Below are positions 60,961 through 64,000 of a stretch of 64,000 nucleotides of DNA, in pieces. Each line of letters begins with the position of its first letter. The first letter of the stretch is position 1. A program made the position numbers and the translations under genes. The notes under the pieces are model-generated. The model was not told where the DNA came from and ran no database searches. It saw only the letters and a program-made list of their open reading frames with translations. The stretch spans positions 14,857,773 to 14,921,772 of the forward strand of contig NC_060893.1 of assembly GCF_014805685.1 (NCBI RefSeq). The letters run 5' to 3'. The DNA is from Silurus meridionalis. Taxonomy: Eukaryota; Chordata; Actinopteri; Siluriformes; Siluridae.

Positions 60961-63900
60961 TGAAAAGATCTGGAGAACCAAGAGAAGGTTTCGACGCAAC
61001 TCAAGTTCCTAAAAGGGAACCAGGGTTACCGTTTAACAAATTTGTGCTTAAACCGTTTAGAATGAATTTGTATGCAGAAATGTTTAAAGTCAGAAACGTC
61101 TAATGTGGGTAACCTGATTAGGAGGAGCTCTAATCACACACACTGGTAATAATATCAGCATAATTGACAATGATTTCTGACTCAAAAAGGTGTAGACAGG
61201 CAACACAGATGAAATGTAAAGTCATCTAGAGGGCACTTATGTAGATTGTTAGAGGTGCTGCAGACAATGAGTGCATGAAGATTTGGCACATGCAGCCTTG
61301 TGGGGGAAAATGCAGGAACCGCAGGAACCTCTTTGCTAAAACGGATGAGAGGCTCATCAGTCATTTATGTTTGCAGTTTTAGTTTGTTTTCTGACATCAA
61401 ATTGCCAACAAAATGCAGCAATAGCATCCTTGTGTATACAACAATCCTTTCTGCTCTAAGGGTTTCAGTGATGGGCACATTTCAGCGAGAAATTGGAGAC
61501 AAGTCTGCCATTTTCAGGCAGTGAGTCCAACAATAACGTGTATGTCTTGGATCAACATGGATTGCATGGTGCTGTAAAAGGCAAAAATAATGTTTGGCTC
61601 TAACACCCTTGCATGTTATTACCTGATTGCATATACCTAGTGATAAAAAAAATCACCTTCATAGAAAATGTTGTTTCCTATGCCTGCCAATATTGGGGCG
61701 CTTCTTCATGTAAATAACTGTGCCTGCCCACAATAAGAGCAATTTAAAATGTATAGGATTTCTCAGTATCTATTGCATACAGCTGCATCTGTGCAAAAGA
61801 AATAAATACCGGTTTTCTCCTGCATACTACTGCAGTTCTTATGCACAGAATTGATAAATGTGACCCCTGAACACTGAAGCGGCGAGATATCGCATTATAG
61901 GTATGCTTAGATCTATAGGTAATTTGGTGCAGAGCTTACTGATGCAGGAATGCAAGGATACGCACAAGGATTCTTCCAGCAATACAAAACCTGTACAGTT
62001 ACATTGGAACGCTTTGAGAGGTTTCAATCCAGTTGAGCAGACTGATAATTAAATCAAAATTATATGTGTGTTGATCTGAGAACTTGAGCAGGTTGTGCTG
62101 CATGAGACGAGCATAATGGTATCACAGAATACTGATAGGTCCAGCATTCAGGAGTACTTAGTCAGGAAAAAACTTAACAGTAAAGTTTTTTTTTAAGATT
62201 CATTCTAGTTGATGGACTTCATCCACAGAGAGATGTAAGAAAGCCAGTCTGAGGTCTTCTGCAAGCTGCAAAACAAAATAGAATAAGGGTATGTGTGATG
62301 AGTGCAGCAGTGGTAGCCATTATGTCTTGGAACTGAGCCCAGAAATGTAGCATATATGGAGAATGTGAGTGGACTGATGCCTGAGAAAATCCTGTAGTAA
62401 AGCTGTGAGCTGATTACTTTGACCTTAATGATGTTACATGGAATGGTCATTTTGATTTTTGTTTTTAAGTTCCATCACTGGATAAGAAATGAGGAGATTA
62501 ACTGCCATCATCTTAGCTTAATCAGATGTATTCATTGATGATGTTCTGCTTGAATGCCATTGTGCACACACTGTTTGCAGAGGTAAACTTGTGCTTAAGG
62601 TAAAAGCCTCTACTTATGCCAAATAAAATAAGGGAGGGTTTTACTTTAACTTGAAACGTTGCCCACTGATGTATTTTCCCCTCATCTAGGCTCACAAATG
62701 TAATGTGCATTTTCAACATTGGCCTTTTTGTTAATAGCATGGAAGTGTTTACTTCATGTGGGTGTGAGTAAAGCATCTGTAACCTCTTGGTAGATATTTC
62801 CTATTTACTTCCTTTGGCCTTGCAAAATATTTACCTACAAGTGGAAATGTACTGCAGCCCTCACCTCAGAAGTATGAGGTAGTACTGTGTGCCATCAACA
62901 GTGCTCAGCTAACTCCAGCCAGAGAAAGAGCTGTACTTGGCAGCAGCAGTAATTAGTTTTGGCTAGGAACACAACTGTGTGTTTATGCCGACAGCGGCGC
63001 TGTATATGTGCTGCATGCCAGCAAATACACTCCTGATGATGGGAGCTTATGCAAGTCCTTGGTATAGCTGAGGTCTTTGATGGTTGTTCGGGGTGTGTGC
63101 TTTTTTTTACATGTTTAGAACAAAGCGGGTTTTGTGGCAGGACTTTTGCTTGCTCGTGGAACCAGGAGTCTCTGTGATTGCTCACCCAAGTGTGAGATGT
63201 TCACAACTGCTTGGAATTTAAAAGGAATGCTAAATAGAAACACAGATTCTCCAGCTGTCTTGGGATCCCTGTGCTTTCTGTTTTGTGGATTAGGAGGACA
63301 GAGGCTTTAATTAGAGCTGCAGATGCACTATCCCAGTGAGAAATAAATGAGTGCTTTTGCAAATACAAGCCAAGAAAGGAGGCAGAAAAACTGACTGAGA
63401 GACACTGAGATGTGACTAAGACTTTGTTCCTTCTTTTCCTATTATCTACCTATCACATTAACTTTTTTGTTTTTTTCAGTTCTGTATGTTTTACTTTGAC
63501 TGTCTTAAAAAAAAATCCTTACTTTCTACCAATTCTTTTATGGTTTATCTGGGTGTGTTTTCCACTTTTGAGGTTCTAGTTCGAGTTTGAGTGTAACTTT
63601 GAGAGTATTTTGTACAGTCACAGTGTCGATAGTAAAAGTGAATGAATTATGTTTTTGGATTAACAATGTGCATTTGGTAAACACTTTAACAGGGAAATTC
63701 AAAATGGATTAAAACTCTTGCTGTCATACAATACGCTTTGTGTGTACATTTATTTTATATCAAGGTTAACACCAAATTGCTCGTCATGGCACCAGCGAAA
63801 CAGTGACATTTCTTTACTGCGCACATTGCGTATTCATAATTTAGACAGGATATTACTGAGGAGTTGATGGTTAAAGGATCATGCATCACTCTGGTTCTGT

Positions 63901-64000
63901 AACAGAGGTCAGTGGAAAAAGCACAGTCTCATGTTGCTAGAATTTTGTGCAGTAGATTAAGACCTTGTATCTATCATCCACCTCATAGTGCTTTTCTTTT

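Larger units (their letters stand above)
58752..64000 (+). other. b4galnt4: Start of the next long b4galnt4 intron
   Basis: I find no further exon of the gene here, so the intron is at least 5.2 kb. It contains a (GT)n array (59983-60032), a common teleost dispersed repeat around 60649-60960, and stretches with no repeat character and even composition (59100-59600, and parts of 61800-63400). Short open frames in this part look like chance frames without family resemblance. Confidence 0.65.

Overview
This window looks like nuclear DNA of a ray-finned fish. It is AT-rich and mostly non-coding. It is full of long (GT)n, (AT)n, (CT)n and (GATA)-type microsatellites and holds many Tc1/mariner relics, hAT-like elements, tRNA-type SINEs and a LINE fragment of kinds typical of teleosts. 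The density of Tc1 families suggests an otophysan such as a catfish, but that is only an impression. I see no bacterial, viral or organellar genes, no rRNA and no CRISPR array.

One host gene is recognisable, on the + strand. Five exons (8705-8817, 43063-43158, 55841-55936, 56962-57052, 58651-58751) join in frame into about 165 codons with consistent intron phases and GT-AG borders. They match the luminal stem and the first part of the PA14 domain of beta-1,4-N-acetylgalactosaminyltransferase 4 (b4galnt4; its paralogue b4galnt3 is the alternative). This family of Golgi type II membrane enzymes makes the LacdiNAc unit (GalNAc-beta-1,4-GlcNAc) on glycoproteins. The exon with the start codon and membrane anchor should lie before base 1. 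The rest of PA14 and the catalytic domain should lie beyond base 64000. The window is therefore an internal slice of a very large gene: a partial upstream intron (1-8704), a 34 kb intron (8818-43062), a 12.7 kb intron (43159-55840), two short introns, and the start of another long one (58752 on).

The introns hold the rest. Between 11888 and 13488 is a complete 1.6 kb Tc1-like transposon with paired inverted/direct repeats, TA target duplication and an uninterrupted 338-codon transposase on the minus strand. Older Tc1 relics lie near 1290, 6740, 17341, 39425, 41190, 41657, 50940 and 57267. A non-autonomous hAT-like element with a perfect 8-bp target duplication lies at 52293-53376, and a second hAT-like relic near 9848-10690. 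A minus-strand L1/Tx1-type LINE ORF2 fragment sits at 25416-25988. SINE copies occur at 749-1028 and 13764-14058, and decayed tandem repeats at 37930-38360 and 46880-47375. Several Tc1 ends abut (AT)n arrays, which fits a TA target.

I found no evidence of an undescribed biological system. The most useful leads are the partial b4galnt4 structure with two symmetric 96-bp exons, the intact-looking Tc1 copy, the hAT-like element with its nested tail, and two decayed minisatellites.
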